Positions 25,126 through 34,436 of a stretch of DNA of 64,000 nt are shown here, piece by piece. How positions within the stretch are numbered: the first letter of the stretch is position 1; every line of letters starts with the position of its first letter. Source of the DNA: Gordonia terrae (GTDB taxonomy: Bacteria > Actinomycetota > Actinomycetes > Mycobacteriales > Mycobacteriaceae); contig NZ_CP016594.1 in the NCBI RefSeq assembly GCF_001698225.1, positions 1,116,001 through 1,180,000 on the forward strand. The letters run 5' to 3'. The notes under the pieces are model-generated. The model was not told the DNA's origin. It made no database searches and worked only from the letters and a program-made list of their open reading frames with translations. Both the position numbers and the translations under genes were made by a program.

Positions 25126-25791
25126 CTAGGATTTGTGTTGTCCACCCTGGGTTGCCGCGCCGACGCGTCTTTCCGACTTGTTCACCATCTTGGTCGCCTC
25201 GCGCCGGACCTTGGCGGGCAGATCGTCTCGGACGAGCAGGGATCGGATCGCCCCGATGTCGCCGCCGGCGAGCAGATCGCGAGAGCGCACCCCGTGGTCG
25301 GGACGATGGACGACGGTGATCTGATCGCCCTGCGCCACGCTGCCGTTCTGGACAACGCGCAGGTAGGTGCCGAAATCGGCCTGGTCCAGAAATCGCTTCA
25401 TCCATCGCGGCTCGCCCGCCCAGACCGCGAAGGTCCTACATGGGACGCGGGGGATGGTCACCTCGAGGATTAACCCGTCGGCGCCCACCTCCCACCGTTC
25501 GCCGACCAGCGCGTCGGTGACCGCCATCCCGTCGATGCGCAGGTTCTCACCGAACCATCCGTAAGGAAGCTCACGTCCGAGCTCCTCGGCCCACCGGCGC
25601 GCCTCGTCGTCGGCGTAGGCGTACACGGCCTGATCGACACCGCCGTGGTGCCGCTTGTTGCCCACGTGATCGTCGACGAGGCCGAGCTCGTCGACGGCGA
25701 GGCGTCCCTGCCGCGGACGCTTGTCGATGGCGGAGCGGCCGATGCCTTCGAGGATCACGTCATCGCCGGCGGCGCACACCGCCAGCACCAC
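25126..25791 (-). CDS. MOSC-domain protein
   Basis: About 221 aa. MOSC-type motifs: RLAVDELGLVDDHVGNKRHH, GVDQAVYAYA, WFGENLRIDG and IPRVPCRTFAVW, where the conserved Cys binds or transfers sulfur or molybdenum cofactor. A basic C-terminal tail follows (KVRREATKMVNKSERRV). The frame is open far upstream inside ygfZ; the likely start is the GTG at 25791 (or 25788), or a TTG at 25803 overlapping the ygfZ stop. None has a strong Shine-Dalgarno sequence, so translational coupling to ygfZ is likely. Possibly a 6-hydroxylaminopurine or N-hydroxylated-base reductase-like protein; substrate uncertain. Confidence 0.8.
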   Translation of the reverse strand: MVLAVCAAGDDVILEGIGRSAIDKRPRQGRLAVDELGLVDDHVGNKRHHGGVDQAVYAYADDEARRWAEELGRELPYGWFGENLRIDGMAVTDALVGERWEVGADGLILEVTIPRVPCRTFAVWAGEPRWMKRFLDQADFGTYLRVVQNGSVAQGDQITVVHRPDHGVRSRDLLAGGDIGAIRSLLVRDDLPAKVRREATKMVNKSERRVGAATQGGQHKS

Positions 25792-25799
25792 ACCCGCGC

Positions 25800-26984
25800 T
25801 CAACTGTTGCGTCCGGGGGCCGCCGGGCCGCTGCGCAGACGTTCCACGGCGGCGCGTCCGGCCTGGACCCGGTCGTCCTCGAGGATCGAGTCGGGATCGA
25901 TCCGGGCGCTCACGGCGGACTCGGCGCCCACGGTCAGCTCGACGTCGGCGCCGACGTTGCGTTTCACGAGCGCAAGGGCGATGGGGCCCCACTCGTGGTG
26001 GTCGACGACGGTGCCCAGCCGGCCGACGGTGCGGCCGCCGGCCGTCACCGGGTCGCCGGGCGCCGGGCGCTGGTCACTGCTGCCGTCGAGATGCAGCAGC
26101 ACCAGCCGGCGGGGCGACTTGCCGAGGTTGTGGACCCGGGCGACGGTCTCCTGGCCCCGGTAGCACCCCTTGTCGAGGTGGACCGCGCCGAGCTCGTCGG
26201 GCCCGCCGATCCAGTCGACCTCATGCGGGATGGTGCGCTCGTCGGTGTCGGCGCCCAGCCGGGGACGGCGGGCCGCCACGCGCAGGGCGTCGAATGCCCA
26301 GCTGCCGGCCATCCGCGCGCCGGCCTCGGTCAGGGTGTCCCACCATCGGTTCAGCACGTATTCGGGCACGATGAGGTCGACGACCGGCAGGTCCCGGTGC
26401 TCGCCGAGTGAGGGCATGCGCCGCCAGAAGCCGAGCGGCTCGTCCTCGTGGTGTGACTCGGGCAGGCCGCCGGCCTGGTAGACGACGGTGTCGGCGCCGA
26501 TCTCCAGGAGGTCGGCGACGGGTCCGCCGAGGGCCCCCGGGCCGACGAGCGTCACGACCTTCATGTCGGGGCGGGCGGCCGGTTCGGCCTTGGCCCAGAA
26601 GACCATCTTGCTCAGGAACCCGAGCAGCGGTTCGCCACGGGAACCCTCGGTGTCGAGCCAGGTGACACCGTCGATGTCGGTGAGGACGAAGTGCTCTTCC
26701 ACACGGCCGTTGGCGTCGAGGGAGAGGTTCTCGGCGCTCGACCGGTCGGGGAGGGCGGCGATGTGCTGACTGGTGATCGTGTGCAGCCAGGTCAGACGTT
26801 CGTCGCCGGCGATCTCGATCACGGCACGGTCGGACCGGTCGACGATGATCACGCCGGAGGTGGCGGCACGTTGCTCACCGAGCGGATCGCCGTAGTGCCA
26901 TGCGGTGTCAGCGGAGTGGAGGTCGCCGGGGCCGGGCACCGCCCCGCCCTCGGAATGCCTGGTCAGGATGGGTGAACGGCTCAC
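25800..26984 (-). CDS. ygfZ: Folate-binding YgfZ/GcvT-like protein (Rv0811c type)
   Basis: 394 aa from a GTG. GcvT-like fold with the YgfZ signature LDKGCYRGQETVAR at residues 270-283 (K-G-C-Y-x-G-Q-E). These proteins use tetrahydrofolate and help assemble or repair Fe-S enzymes. A TAGAAT hexamer lies 6 nt before the GTG, so the transcript is probably leaderless. Divergent from pabC as in M. tuberculosis, where Rv0811c and Rv0812 are neighbours. Confidence 0.9.
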   Translation of the reverse strand: MSRSPILTRHSEGGAVPGPGDLHSADTAWHYGDPLGEQRAATSGVIIVDRSDRAVIEIAGDERLTWLHTITSQHIAALPDRSSAENLSLDANGRVEEHFVLTDIDGVTWLDTEGSRGEPLLGFLSKMVFWAKAEPAARPDMKVVTLVGPGALGGPVADLLEIGADTVVYQAGGLPESHHEDEPLGFWRRMPSLGEHRDLPVVDLIVPEYVLNRWWDTLTEAGARMAGSWAFDALRVAARRPRLGADTDERTIPHEVDWIGGPDELGAVHLDKGCYRGQETVARVHNLGKSPRRLVLLHLDGSSDQRPAPGDPVTAGGRTVGRLGTVVDHHEWGPIALALVKRNVGADVELTVGAESAVSARIDPDSILEDDRVQAGRAAVERLRSGPAAPGRNS

Positions 26985-26990
26985 GCGTCG

Positions 26991-26996
26991 ATTCTA
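26991..26996 (-). promoter_or_regulatory. -10 hexamer TAGAAT of leaderless ygfZ
   Basis: Minus-strand TAGAAT ends 6 nt before the GTG at 26984. Confidence 0.6.
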
Positions 26997-27042
26997 CGGG
27001 TCGATTCGGCGAACGGCCGGGACGCATGGCAGCCTTCTATCC

Positions 27043-27912
27043 ATGGCCGATTCGATCCTTGTCTCGCTCGACGGTACGCAGCACGATGCCGACGCTCCCT
27101 TCCTCCATGCCGACGATCTGGCGGCCGTTCGCGGCGACGGCATCTTCGAGACCCTGCTCGTGCGCGCCGGACGGCCGCGATGCGTCCGGCTGCACCTCGA
27201 GCGCCTCGCGCGTAGCGCAGCTGCGATGGAGCTCGGGACACCCGATCTCGACGGGTGGCGCGGGGTGATCGAGACCGCGACGCAGGCGTGGGTCGAGAAG
27301 CACGGATCGGCGGGCGAGGCACTGCTCCGGCTCGTGTACACCCGGGGGCGCGAACACGGTTCGGCGCCGACCGCCTATGTCACCGTCGACGCGGTGCCCG
27401 ACCGGGTGGCGGCAGCGCGTGCGGAGGGGGTGCGGGTGGTCACCCTGGACCGCGGCTTCTCGATCGACCTCGCCGGCTCGGCGCCCTGGCAACTGCTCGG
27501 GGCCAAGACCCTCAGCTACGCCACGAACATGGCGGCGCTGCGTCACGCGGCCGCCGAGGGCTACGACGACGTGATCTTCGTCAGCAGCGAGGGCGCGGTC
27601 CTCGAGGGGCCCCGGTCCACGGTCGTCGCGGTCCACGGCGACACCCTGGTGACGCCGCCCACCGAGATCGGAATCCTCGAATCGACGACCGTGAGTGCGG
27701 TTTTCGACGTGGCGGAGCGGGAGGGTTGGACGACCAAGACCGACCTCCTGCGGCCCGAGGACCTGGTGGCGGCCGATTCGGTCTGGCTCGTCAGCAGTGT
27801 CACCCTCGCGGCCCGGGTCACCCATCTCAACCGGTATGTGATGCCGGTTCCGTCGGACTCCGCGAAATTCACCGATCTGGTCGATCGCGCCATCTCCGTG
27901 GACGACAATTGA
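27043..27912 (+). CDS. pabC: Class IV aminotransferase, 4-amino-4-deoxychorismate lyase-like (Rv0812 type)
   Basis: 289 aa starting MADSILVSLDGTQHDADAPF. PLP class IV fold: GDGIFETLLVRAGRPRCVRL near residue 30, the PLP lysine in LLGAKTLSYATNMAAL near 155, and VIFVSSEGAVLEGPRSTV near 180. It would release pyruvate from aminodeoxychorismate to give p-aminobenzoate for folate. A branched-chain or D-amino-acid transaminase cannot be excluded on motifs alone. The folate role fits its neighbour ygfZ. The start at 27043 gives the family-typical N-terminus. Confidence 0.82.
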   Translation: MADSILVSLDGTQHDADAPFLHADDLAAVRGDGIFETLLVRAGRPRCVRLHLERLARSAAAMELGTPDLDGWRGVIETATQAWVEKHGSAGEALLRLVYTRGREHGSAPTAYVTVDAVPDRVAAARAEGVRVVTLDRGFSIDLAGSAPWQLLGAKTLSYATNMAALRHAAAEGYDDVIFVSSEGAVLEGPRSTVVAVHGDTLVTPPTEIGILESTTVSAVFDVAEREGWTTKTDLLRPEDLVAADSVWLVSSVTLAARVTHLNRYVMPVPSDSAKFTDLVDRAISVDDN

Positions 27913-28053
27913 TCCCGGTCACCGACACCTGAGATCCGCGGCCTGGAGCACAGGCCCGAGCGGGTGAGAGGGAAGACACCGCTTCGAGCTGGTCAGCGGG
28001 ACCTTTGGCGCTTGTTAAGGCCGGTGACCAGGCGTAACGTCGCGCCTACGGCT

Positions 28054-28073
28054 TACTACTACCTGTAGTAGTA
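28054..28073. promoter_or_regulatory. Palindrome TACTACTAC-CT-GTAGTAGTA upstream of cydA
   Basis: Perfect 9-bp arms with a 2-bp centre, 63 bp before the cydA ATG. The TACTAC...GTAGTA pattern is that of BlaI/MecI/CopY-type repressor sites. It is not a Rex site. The remainder of 27913-28135 has no gene. Confidence 0.65.
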
Positions 28074-28135
28074 GGTCCCGGCAGGTTTCGATCTGCCCCC
28101 GCAGCCCGGGGGCCGGCAACTCGATTCGAGGCGAT

Positions 28136-29719
28136 ATGGACGCTCTGGACGTCTCCAGATGGCAATTCGGGATCACGACCGTCTACCACTTCATCCTGGT
28201 GCCCCTGACCATCGGCCTCGCGCCGATGATCGCGGTGATGCAGACGGTGTGGCATGTCACCGGCAACGAGCAGTGGCTGCGCGCCACCAAGTTCTTCGGG
28301 AAGCTCTTCCTGATCAACTTCGCGCTCGGTGTCGCGACCGGCATCGTCCAGGAGTTCCAGTTCGGCATGAACTGGAGCGAGTACAGCCGGTTCGTCGCCG
28401 ATGTCTTCGGCGCACCGCTGGCCCTGGAGGGCCTGGTCGCGTTCTTCCTGGAATCGACCTTCATCGGGCTCTGGATCTTCGGCTGGGACCGCTTGCCGCG
28501 CCGGGTGCACCTGGCGTGCATCTGGCTGGCGGCCATCGGCGTCAACGCCTCGGCGTACTTCATCATCGCCGCGAACTCGTGGATGCAGCACCCGGTCGGC
28601 GTCGTGTGGGATGACGAACGCGGTCGGCCCGCCATGAACGACTTCGTCGCGGTGCTCACCAACAACACGACCCTCGCGGCCTTCCCGCACGTCATCGCCG
28701 GCGCCTTCCTCACCGCGGGCACGTTCGTCGCGGCGATCGGCATCTGGTGGATGGCGCGGAACTCCTGGCGGGCCAAGAAGATCCGCGAGGCCGCCGAAAC
28801 CGGCGACACCGGCGTGATCCCGGACAGCACGTCCCCGAGCCACGTCGGCGCGACGCCCGAAGCCCTCGAGAAGGACGCCCGCGACCTCTGGCGGCCGGTG
28901 ACGAGACTCGCGCTGTGGGTGACCCTCGTCTCCGGCGTCGCCCTGTTCATCACCGGGGACCTCCAGGCGCAGATCATGTTCAAGCAGCAGCCGATGAAGA
29001 TGGCCTCGGCCGAGTCGCTGTGTGAGACCGAGACGGGCCCGGGCTTCTCGGTCCTGTCGATCGGGCGCCAGAACAACTGCGACAACATCGAACACGTCAT
29101 CGAGATCCCGAAGATGCTGTCCTTCCTCGCGAACCACGACTTCGACTCGACCCTGCAGGGTGTCGAGGAATTGCAGGAGCAGTACACCGAGGCCTTCGCA
29201 GGCCAGCCGAACGTCCCGGCCAACCAGAACTTCGCACCGAACCTCTTCGTGACCTACTGGGGTTTCCGGGCGATGATCACCTGGGCCCTCGGTTCGGTGG
29301 TCGTGGCCCTGGGCGGTCTGTGGTTCACCCGCCGCAAGCGGGTGGTCGAATCCAGACGCTTCGGCTTCATCGCCCTGCTGATGATCCCGACACCGTTCCT
29401 GGCCAACAGTTCCGGCTGGATCTTCACCGAGATGGGGCGTCAGCCGTGGGTGGTCGCACCCAACTGGGAGGACGATCTCGATCCGCTCCGGATCAGCATG
29501 CTGGTGCAGAACGGCGTCTCCAACCATTCGGCGAGCACGGTGTTGGTCACCCTGATCGGGTTCACGCTGCTCTACGGCGCACTCGGCGTCGTGTGGTTCA
29601 TGTTGCAGCGGCGCTACGTCATCGAGGGCCCGGCCGCGCACGATTCGCGACCACCAGGCCACACCGACGACGACGAATCCGATTCCGATGAGCCCAAACA
29701 GCTCTCGTTCGCCTACTAG
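28136..29719 (+). CDS. cydA: Cytochrome bd ubiquinol/menaquinol oxidase subunit I
   Basis: 527 aa, polytopic inner-membrane protein. It oxidises quinol and reduces oxygen to water at high affinity with hemes b558, b595 and d. Expected heme ligands are visible: His18 in TTVYHFILVP, His185 in AAFPHVIAGA, and Met433 in WIFTEMGRQPW. It has the actinobacterial short Q-loop form and an acidic cytosolic tail (HTDDDESDSDEPK). First gene of cydA-cydB-cydD-cydC, all tightly spaced. A BlaI-like palindrome upstream suggests repressor control. Confidence 0.95.
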   Translation: MDALDVSRWQFGITTVYHFILVPLTIGLAPMIAVMQTVWHVTGNEQWLRATKFFGKLFLINFALGVATGIVQEFQFGMNWSEYSRFVADVFGAPLALEGLVAFFLESTFIGLWIFGWDRLPRRVHLACIWLAAIGVNASAYFIIAANSWMQHPVGVVWDDERGRPAMNDFVAVLTNNTTLAAFPHVIAGAFLTAGTFVAAIGIWWMARNSWRAKKIREAAETGDTGVIPDSTSPSHVGATPEALEKDARDLWRPVTRLALWVTLVSGVALFITGDLQAQIMFKQQPMKMASAESLCETETGPGFSVLSIGRQNNCDNIEHVIEIPKMLSFLANHDFDSTLQGVEELQEQYTEAFAGQPNVPANQNFAPNLFVTYWGFRAMITWALGSVVVALGGLWFTRRKRVVESRRFGFIALLMIPTPFLANSSGWIFTEMGRQPWVVAPNWEDDLDPLRISMLVQNGVSNHSASTVLVTLIGFTLLYGALGVVWFMLQRRYVIEGPAAHDSRPPGHTDDDESDSDEPKQLSFAY

Positions 29720-29731
29720 AGGAGCGTGATC

Positions 29732-30814
29732 ATGAGTCTCGAAGAAATCTGGTTCCTGGTCATCGCGTTCCTGTTCGTCGGGTATTTCGTACTGGAGGGC
29801 TTCGATTTCGGCGTCGGAATGCTGATGCCGATCCTCGGATCGAGTCACACCGGTGGCGACGACAAGGTGGCCGCCGGCGATCCGGAGGCCGATCCCGACA
29901 AACGGCGCCGCGCGCTCCTCAACACCATCGGCCCGGTCTGGGACGGCAACGAGGTCTGGCTCATCACCGCGGGTGCGGCGCTGTTCGCCGCCTTCGGCGG
30001 TTGGTACGCAACCATGTTCAGTGCGTTCTACCTACCCCTGTTCCTGATCCTCATCGGCCTCATCGTGCGGGTGTGCGCGATCGAGTGGCGGGGCAAGATC
30101 AACAATCCCCGCTGGCGTATGTGGTGCGACATCGGAATCGGCCTGGGGTCATGGATTCCGGCGATCCTGTGGGGTGTGGCGTTCGCCAACATCGTGCGCG
30201 GGTTGCCGATCGACGCCGACGCCCAGTACACCGGTGGGTTCTTCAACCTCCTCAACCCGTACGCGCTCCTCGGCGGTGCGACCACCCTGCTCGCCTTCCT
30301 CACCCACGGCGCGGTGTTCATCTCGCTGAAGACCTCCGGTGTGTTGCAGGAGGATTCCGCTCGCTACGCCGCCCGGCTGGCCTGGCCGACACTGATCGTG
30401 GCCGCCGTGTTCCTGCTGTGGACCCAGTTCGCGTATGGCAACTCGTGGACGTGGATTCCGGTGCTCATCGCCGCCGTCGCCGCGGTGGGCATGGTGATCT
30501 CCACCCAGATCCGCCGGGAGGGTTACGCTTTCCTGTTCACCTGCATCGCGATCGCCGGCACGGTCGCCGCGCTGTTCGCCGTGCTGTTCCCGAATGCGAT
30601 TCCGTCCACCCTGAATCCGGAGTGGAACCTCACCATCGAGAACACGGCGTCGAGCGACTACACACTCACGATCATGACGTGGGCGGCTGTGCTCATCACC
30701 CCGGTGGTGATGGGCTACCAGGCCTGGACCTACTGGGTGTTCCGCAAGCGGCTGTCGGTCGCGCACATCCCGGACCCGGCCGGACTCCCGTCGCTGCGAA
30801 TCCCGAGCAAGTGA
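29732..30814 (+). CDS. cydB: Cytochrome bd oxidase subunit II
   Basis: 360 aa. The ATG at 29732 has GAGGAG 7 nt upstream and is preferred to the GTG at 29726. The N-terminus (MSLEEIWFLVIAFLFVGYFV then LEGFDFGVGML) is diagnostic of CydB; NTIGPVWDGNEVWLI follows. Eight or so membrane helices. It pairs with CydA; 12 bp separate the genes. Its stop overlaps the cydD start (GTGA). Confidence 0.95.
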   Translation: MSLEEIWFLVIAFLFVGYFVLEGFDFGVGMLMPILGSSHTGGDDKVAAGDPEADPDKRRRALLNTIGPVWDGNEVWLITAGAALFAAFGGWYATMFSAFYLPLFLILIGLIVRVCAIEWRGKINNPRWRMWCDIGIGLGSWIPAILWGVAFANIVRGLPIDADAQYTGGFFNLLNPYALLGGATTLLAFLTHGAVFISLKTSGVLQEDSARYAARLAWPTLIVAAVFLLWTQFAYGNSWTWIPVLIAAVAAVGMVISTQIRREGYAFLFTCIAIAGTVAALFAVLFPNAIPSTLNPEWNLTIENTASSDYTLTIMTWAAVLITPVVMGYQAWTYWVFRKRLSVAHIPDPAGLPSLRIPSK

Positions 30815-32538
30815 GTCGCACCGCCGGGCCCCCGGTCGATCCCCGGCTGCTGCGGTATTCGCCGACGACCCGCCGCTACATCGGGGTCACCGCCGCGTTC
30901 GCGGTTGTCGAGGTGATCGCGATCATCGTGGTGGCGGCGATGGTGGCCTCCATCGTGTCCGAACTGATCGTGTCGCCCGGAGCGCGGTCGTTCGCCGCGC
31001 AGGCGGCTCATCTCATGGTGCTCACCGGAGCCCTGGCGCTGCGGGCGGCGATGGCCTACGGGCACGACCGGTACGCGCACCGCGCCGCCGCGCGGGCGAT
31101 CGCCGAATTGCGGGCCGAGGCCCTCGACGTCCTCACCGATCCGTCCCGCACCTCGCCGCGCTCGCTGACCGCGATCCGCGAACACGCGAGCACCGTCCTC
31201 CTGCGCGGACTGGACGCGCTGGGGCCGTACCTGTCGGGCTACCTGCCGGCCCTCGTCGCCGCGGCCATCCTGACCCCGGTCGTCACGGTGGTCATCGCAT
31301 TCGCCGACTGGCCCTCGGCGCTGATCATTCTCGTCACCCTGCCGCTGATCCCGCTGTTCATGGTTCTCGTCGGGCTGATGACGCGAGATCGCACCACGCG
31401 CAAGCTGGCGACGATGAGCCGGCTGAGTGCGCAGCTCCTCGACCTCGTCGCGGGGTTGCCGACGCTGCGGGCGCTGAACCGGGCCGGTGCCCCGGCGCAG
31501 CGCGTCGGTGAACTCGGTGAGGCGCACCGCCGCAGCACGATGAGTTCACTGCGTGTCGCGTTCCTGTCGGGGGCCGTGCTGGAACTGCTCGCCACGCTCT
31601 GCGTCGCACTGGTGGCGGTGGGTATCGGACTGCGCCTGGTGTACGGCGAGATGTCCCTCTATGCAGGTGTTTTCGCGCTGATCCTGGCGCCCGAGGCATA
31701 CCTGCCGCTGCGTCGCGTCGGGATGCAGTTCCACAGCTCGGCGGACGGCCTCACCGCTGCCGAGCAGGTCTTCGGACTCATCGCGCCGGCGACGGTCGGG
31801 TCGGTCCAGGCGGTGCCCGCCTCGGGGAGCCGGGGCGTCACCGTTGCCGGGCACCCGATCACGGTGCTCGACGTCGGGGTCCACGGTCGCGACGGGTGGG
31901 CGCCGGAATGCCTTCGCGCGACGATCGAACCGGGTTCGCTCACCGTGTTCACCGGGCCGAACGGGTCGGGGAAGTCGACGGTGCTGGCGGCGATGATGGG
32001 TCTGCTCGCCCCTGACGAGGGGTCGGTGCTGATCGGGTCCACCCCGGTCGCCCAGGTCGACCCGGCAGCCCTGCACGAACATATCGCCTGGCTGCCCCAG
32101 CAGCCGGTCGTCGTGCCGGGCACGGTCGCCGAGAACCTGGAACTGTTCGGTTCGTTGGATCGGGAGACCTTCGAGTCGGCCGCTGCGGCAACCGGTTTCG
32201 CAGACCTGATCGTCGAGTTGCCCGAGTGGCTCGACACGGTGCTCGGAACGGGTGGCGTCGGACTGTCCGCGGGACAGCGGCAGCGCCTTGCGCTGACCCG
32301 CGTCCTCGCCTCACCGGCACCCCTGCTCCTCCTCGACGAACCGACCGCCCATCTCGACGAGGCGTCCGAACGCGACGTGTTGGCCGCGCTCCGCGACCGT
32401 GCTCGTGCCGGAGACACGGTGGTCGTGGTCGCGCACCGGGGCGTCGCCCGCGAATACGCGGACCGGACGGTCGATTTCATGTCGGCCGCGAGCATGACGT
32501 CCGGCGGCGCGGCCGCGGAGGTGGATCATGCGCGATGA
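30811..32538 (+). CDS. cydD: Thiol-reductant ABC exporter, CydD subunit
   Basis: 575 aa from a GTG overlapping the cydB stop. ABC-type exporter half: six membrane helices in residues 1-310, then an ATPase with Walker A TGPNGSGKSTV near 385, signature LSAGQRQRLALTR near 485 and Walker B LLLLDEPTAHLDE near 505. CydDC exports cysteine or glutathione-type thiols (here probably cysteine or another thiol, as mycothiol replaces glutathione in this order) and is needed to assemble cytochrome bd. The very long frame upstream (from 30001) is a shadow inside cydB. Confidence 0.93.
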   Translation: MSRTAGPPVDPRLLRYSPTTRRYIGVTAAFAVVEVIAIIVVAAMVASIVSELIVSPGARSFAAQAAHLMVLTGALALRAAMAYGHDRYAHRAAARAIAELRAEALDVLTDPSRTSPRSLTAIREHASTVLLRGLDALGPYLSGYLPALVAAAILTPVVTVVIAFADWPSALIILVTLPLIPLFMVLVGLMTRDRTTRKLATMSRLSAQLLDLVAGLPTLRALNRAGAPAQRVGELGEAHRRSTMSSLRVAFLSGAVLELLATLCVALVAVGIGLRLVYGEMSLYAGVFALILAPEAYLPLRRVGMQFHSSADGLTAAEQVFGLIAPATVGSVQAVPASGSRGVTVAGHPITVLDVGVHGRDGWAPECLRATIEPGSLTVFTGPNGSGKSTVLAAMMGLLAPDEGSVLIGSTPVAQVDPAALHEHIAWLPQQPVVVPGTVAENLELFGSLDRETFESAAAATGFADLIVELPEWLDTVLGTGGVGLSAGQRQRLALTRVLASPAPLLLLDEPTAHLDEASERDVLAALRDRARAGDTVVVVAHRGVAREYADRTVDFMSAASMTSGGAAAEVDHAR

Positions 32539-34240
32539 TCCGTTGATCCGGGCCCTGGGGTTCCTCGGTCTGCGGTGGCGTCCCACTCTGGCCGCGCTCG
32601 CTCTCGGCGTCGGCGGTGCACTGTCGGCGCTGTTCCTCGCGGCGCTGTCGGCCTGGCTGATCACCCGCGCCTGGCAGATGCCGCCGGTGCTGTATCTGTC
32701 GGTGGCCATCACCGCGGTCCGGGCGCTGGGCATCTCACGCGGGGTGTTCCGCTACCTCGAACGGCTGGCGACCCACGACCTCGCCCTGGCGGCCATGGCC
32801 ACTGCGCGTCAGCGGGTGTACGCGGCGCTGGCCTCGGGGTCACCGGGCTACTCGGTCACGCTGCGCCGCAGCGAGCTGCTCAACCGGACCGGGGACGACG
32901 TCGACGAGATCGGCAACGCCCTCATCCGGGGCCTGATCCCGATCGGGGTCGGTGCGACGACATCGGTTGCGGCGGTGCTGGTGATGGCCCTGGTGTCGGT
33001 GCCCGCCGCCGTCGTGCTCGCGCTCGCACTGGTCGTCAGCGGCGGCGTGGCACCCTGGCTCGCCGCACGCGGTGGTGCCCGGGCCATCCGGGACGGCGCA
33101 CACGCCGCGTCCGAGGCGACGGAGGCCGCCACGACAACTCTGTGGCATGCCCCCGAGCTCGTCGTCGCACGCCGACGCCACGGTGCACTGGCCGCGGCCG
33201 CCGCGGCCGACCGCCGGCACCTCGACGCCACCGACCGCGGCATCCGGTGGCAGGCGTCCGCCGCAGCGGCGACGCCGCTGGCGCTCGGGGCATCACTCCT
33301 CGCAGCGTGTGTGATCGCCATCGAGTTGGCCTCGGGGACCACGGGTTCCCTCGCCGGGGTGAGCTCCGGAGAAGGGCTGACGCCGATGATCCTCGGTGTG
33401 CTCGTCCTGCTTCCGCTGTCGGCGTTCGAGTCCACCGCGCCGCTCACCGAGGCCGGACTACAGATCGAACGAAGCCGCCAGAGTGCCGCTCGGGTGATGG
33501 CGCTCGTCGACGGGGCGCGTGCCGGCGGTGTCGCCGAGGTGACCGACGCCGACATCCACCGCTCCCCGGTGCGCCTGGCCGCCACGGGAGTGCGCTGGGG
33601 GCACCCGGGCCGAGAGATCCTCGGTCCGGCAACAGGTGTGGACCTCGACCTGAACCCGGGCTCGCGCCTGGTCGTCACCGGCCCGAGCGGGGTGGGGAAG
33701 TCGACCCTGCTGCTGACCCTCGCGGGCCTGCTGCCGCCGGTGGCGGGTGAGGTCGCCGCCGTCGACGAAGCCGACCGATCGACGGTCGGGTTACGCTCGG
33801 CGTCCTGCTATTTCGCCGAGGAGGCACACATCTTCTCGACGACGGTCCGGGAGAACCTGCGCGTCGCCCGCGGGGACGTCACCGACGAGGAGATCGGCTC
33901 CGCGTTGATGGCCGTCGGCCTCGAGCGCTGGGCTGCAACGCTTCCCGACGGTCTCGACACCGTCCTCGCCGGTGGGGCCGATGCGATGAGCGGCGGGCAG
34001 CGGCGCCGGTTGCTCCTCGCCCGCGCACTTCTCCACCCCGCGCCGGTCGTCCTGCTCGACGAGCCGACCGAGCATCTCGACGAGGCGGATTCCGAACAGT
34101 TGCTGCGCCGACTCCTCGGGATCGAGCGCAATCTGTTCGGACCCGACCGCATCGTCGTCGTCGTGACCCACCAGCCGCCGGTCGACACCGGTGCGGCAGA
34201 GGTGCTCGAGCTGGTGGGCCGGCGCCTTTCTGCTCCCTGA
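32528..34240 (+). CDS. cydC: Thiol-reductant ABC exporter, CydC subunit
   Basis: 570 aa. The ATG lies inside the end of cydD (11-bp overlap), so translation is coupled. Membrane domain up to about residue 320, then an ATPase with Walker A TGPSGVGKSTLL near 385, signature MSGGQRRRLLLARALL near 485 and Walker B VVLLDEPTEHLDEAD near 505. Partner of CydD. The last codons, including the TGA, lie inside a copy of the dispersed palindromic repeat, so the extreme C-terminus (SAP) is repeat-encoded. Confidence 0.93.
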   Translation: MRDDPLIRALGFLGLRWRPTLAALALGVGGALSALFLAALSAWLITRAWQMPPVLYLSVAITAVRALGISRGVFRYLERLATHDLALAAMATARQRVYAALASGSPGYSVTLRRSELLNRTGDDVDEIGNALIRGLIPIGVGATTSVAAVLVMALVSVPAAVVLALALVVSGGVAPWLAARGGARAIRDGAHAASEATEAATTTLWHAPELVVARRRHGALAAAAAADRRHLDATDRGIRWQASAAAATPLALGASLLAACVIAIELASGTTGSLAGVSSGEGLTPMILGVLVLLPLSAFESTAPLTEAGLQIERSRQSAARVMALVDGARAGGVAEVTDADIHRSPVRLAATGVRWGHPGREILGPATGVDLDLNPGSRLVVTGPSGVGKSTLLLTLAGLLPPVAGEVAAVDEADRSTVGLRSASCYFAEEAHIFSTTVRENLRVARGDVTDEEIGSALMAVGLERWAATLPDGLDTVLAGGADAMSGGQRRRLLLARALLHPAPVVLLDEPTEHLDEADSEQLLRRLLGIERNLFGPDRIVVVVTHQPPVDTGAAEVLELVGRRLSAP

Positions 34241-34330
34241 GGCGCGAGCGAAGCGAGCCTCGAAGGGCTCGGAAACCTATGTCACCAGGCCCTTCGAGGC
34301 TCGTCGCTATCGCTCCTCGCACCTCAGGGA
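34234..34330. repeat. Palindromic repeat, copy 2
   Basis: TCCCTGAGGCGCGAGCGAAG...CTCGAAGGGC pairs with GCCCTTCGAGGCTCG...CACCTCAGGGA around a 20-30-nt loop. It is related to the palindrome at 3096-3193 and overlaps the cydC stop codon. It could form a terminator-like hairpin in the mRNA. Confidence 0.8.
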
Positions 34331-34375
34331 CCAATGGTCAGCGGCTCTCTGCCTGTGGACGGGCCCGAGAACAAG

Positions 34376-34412
34376 AGCCGGGGCCGGACGCACAAGTCGT
34401 CCGGCCCCGGCT
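34376..34412. terminator. Bidirectional stem-loop between cydC and the aldehyde dehydrogenase gene
   Basis: AGCCGGGGCCGGAC (34376-34389) pairs perfectly with GTCCGGCCCCGGCT (34399-34412) over a 9-nt loop. It lies 25 bp after the aldehyde dehydrogenase stop (minus strand) and 136 bp after cydC. Confidence 0.8.
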
Positions 34413-34436
34413 CCCCCCTGTGAGAGTTCGGGAGGT

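Noticed and set aside
24852..25145. 97-aa version of the DUF3073 protein
   Set aside because: The first 38 residues are not family-like; MGRGRAKAKQTK is the diagnostic start.
28046..29848. 600-codon minus-strand frame opposite cydA
   Set aside because: Rich in Asp/Glu/Arg/His with no family motif. The opposite strand encodes a complete CydA with heme ligands.
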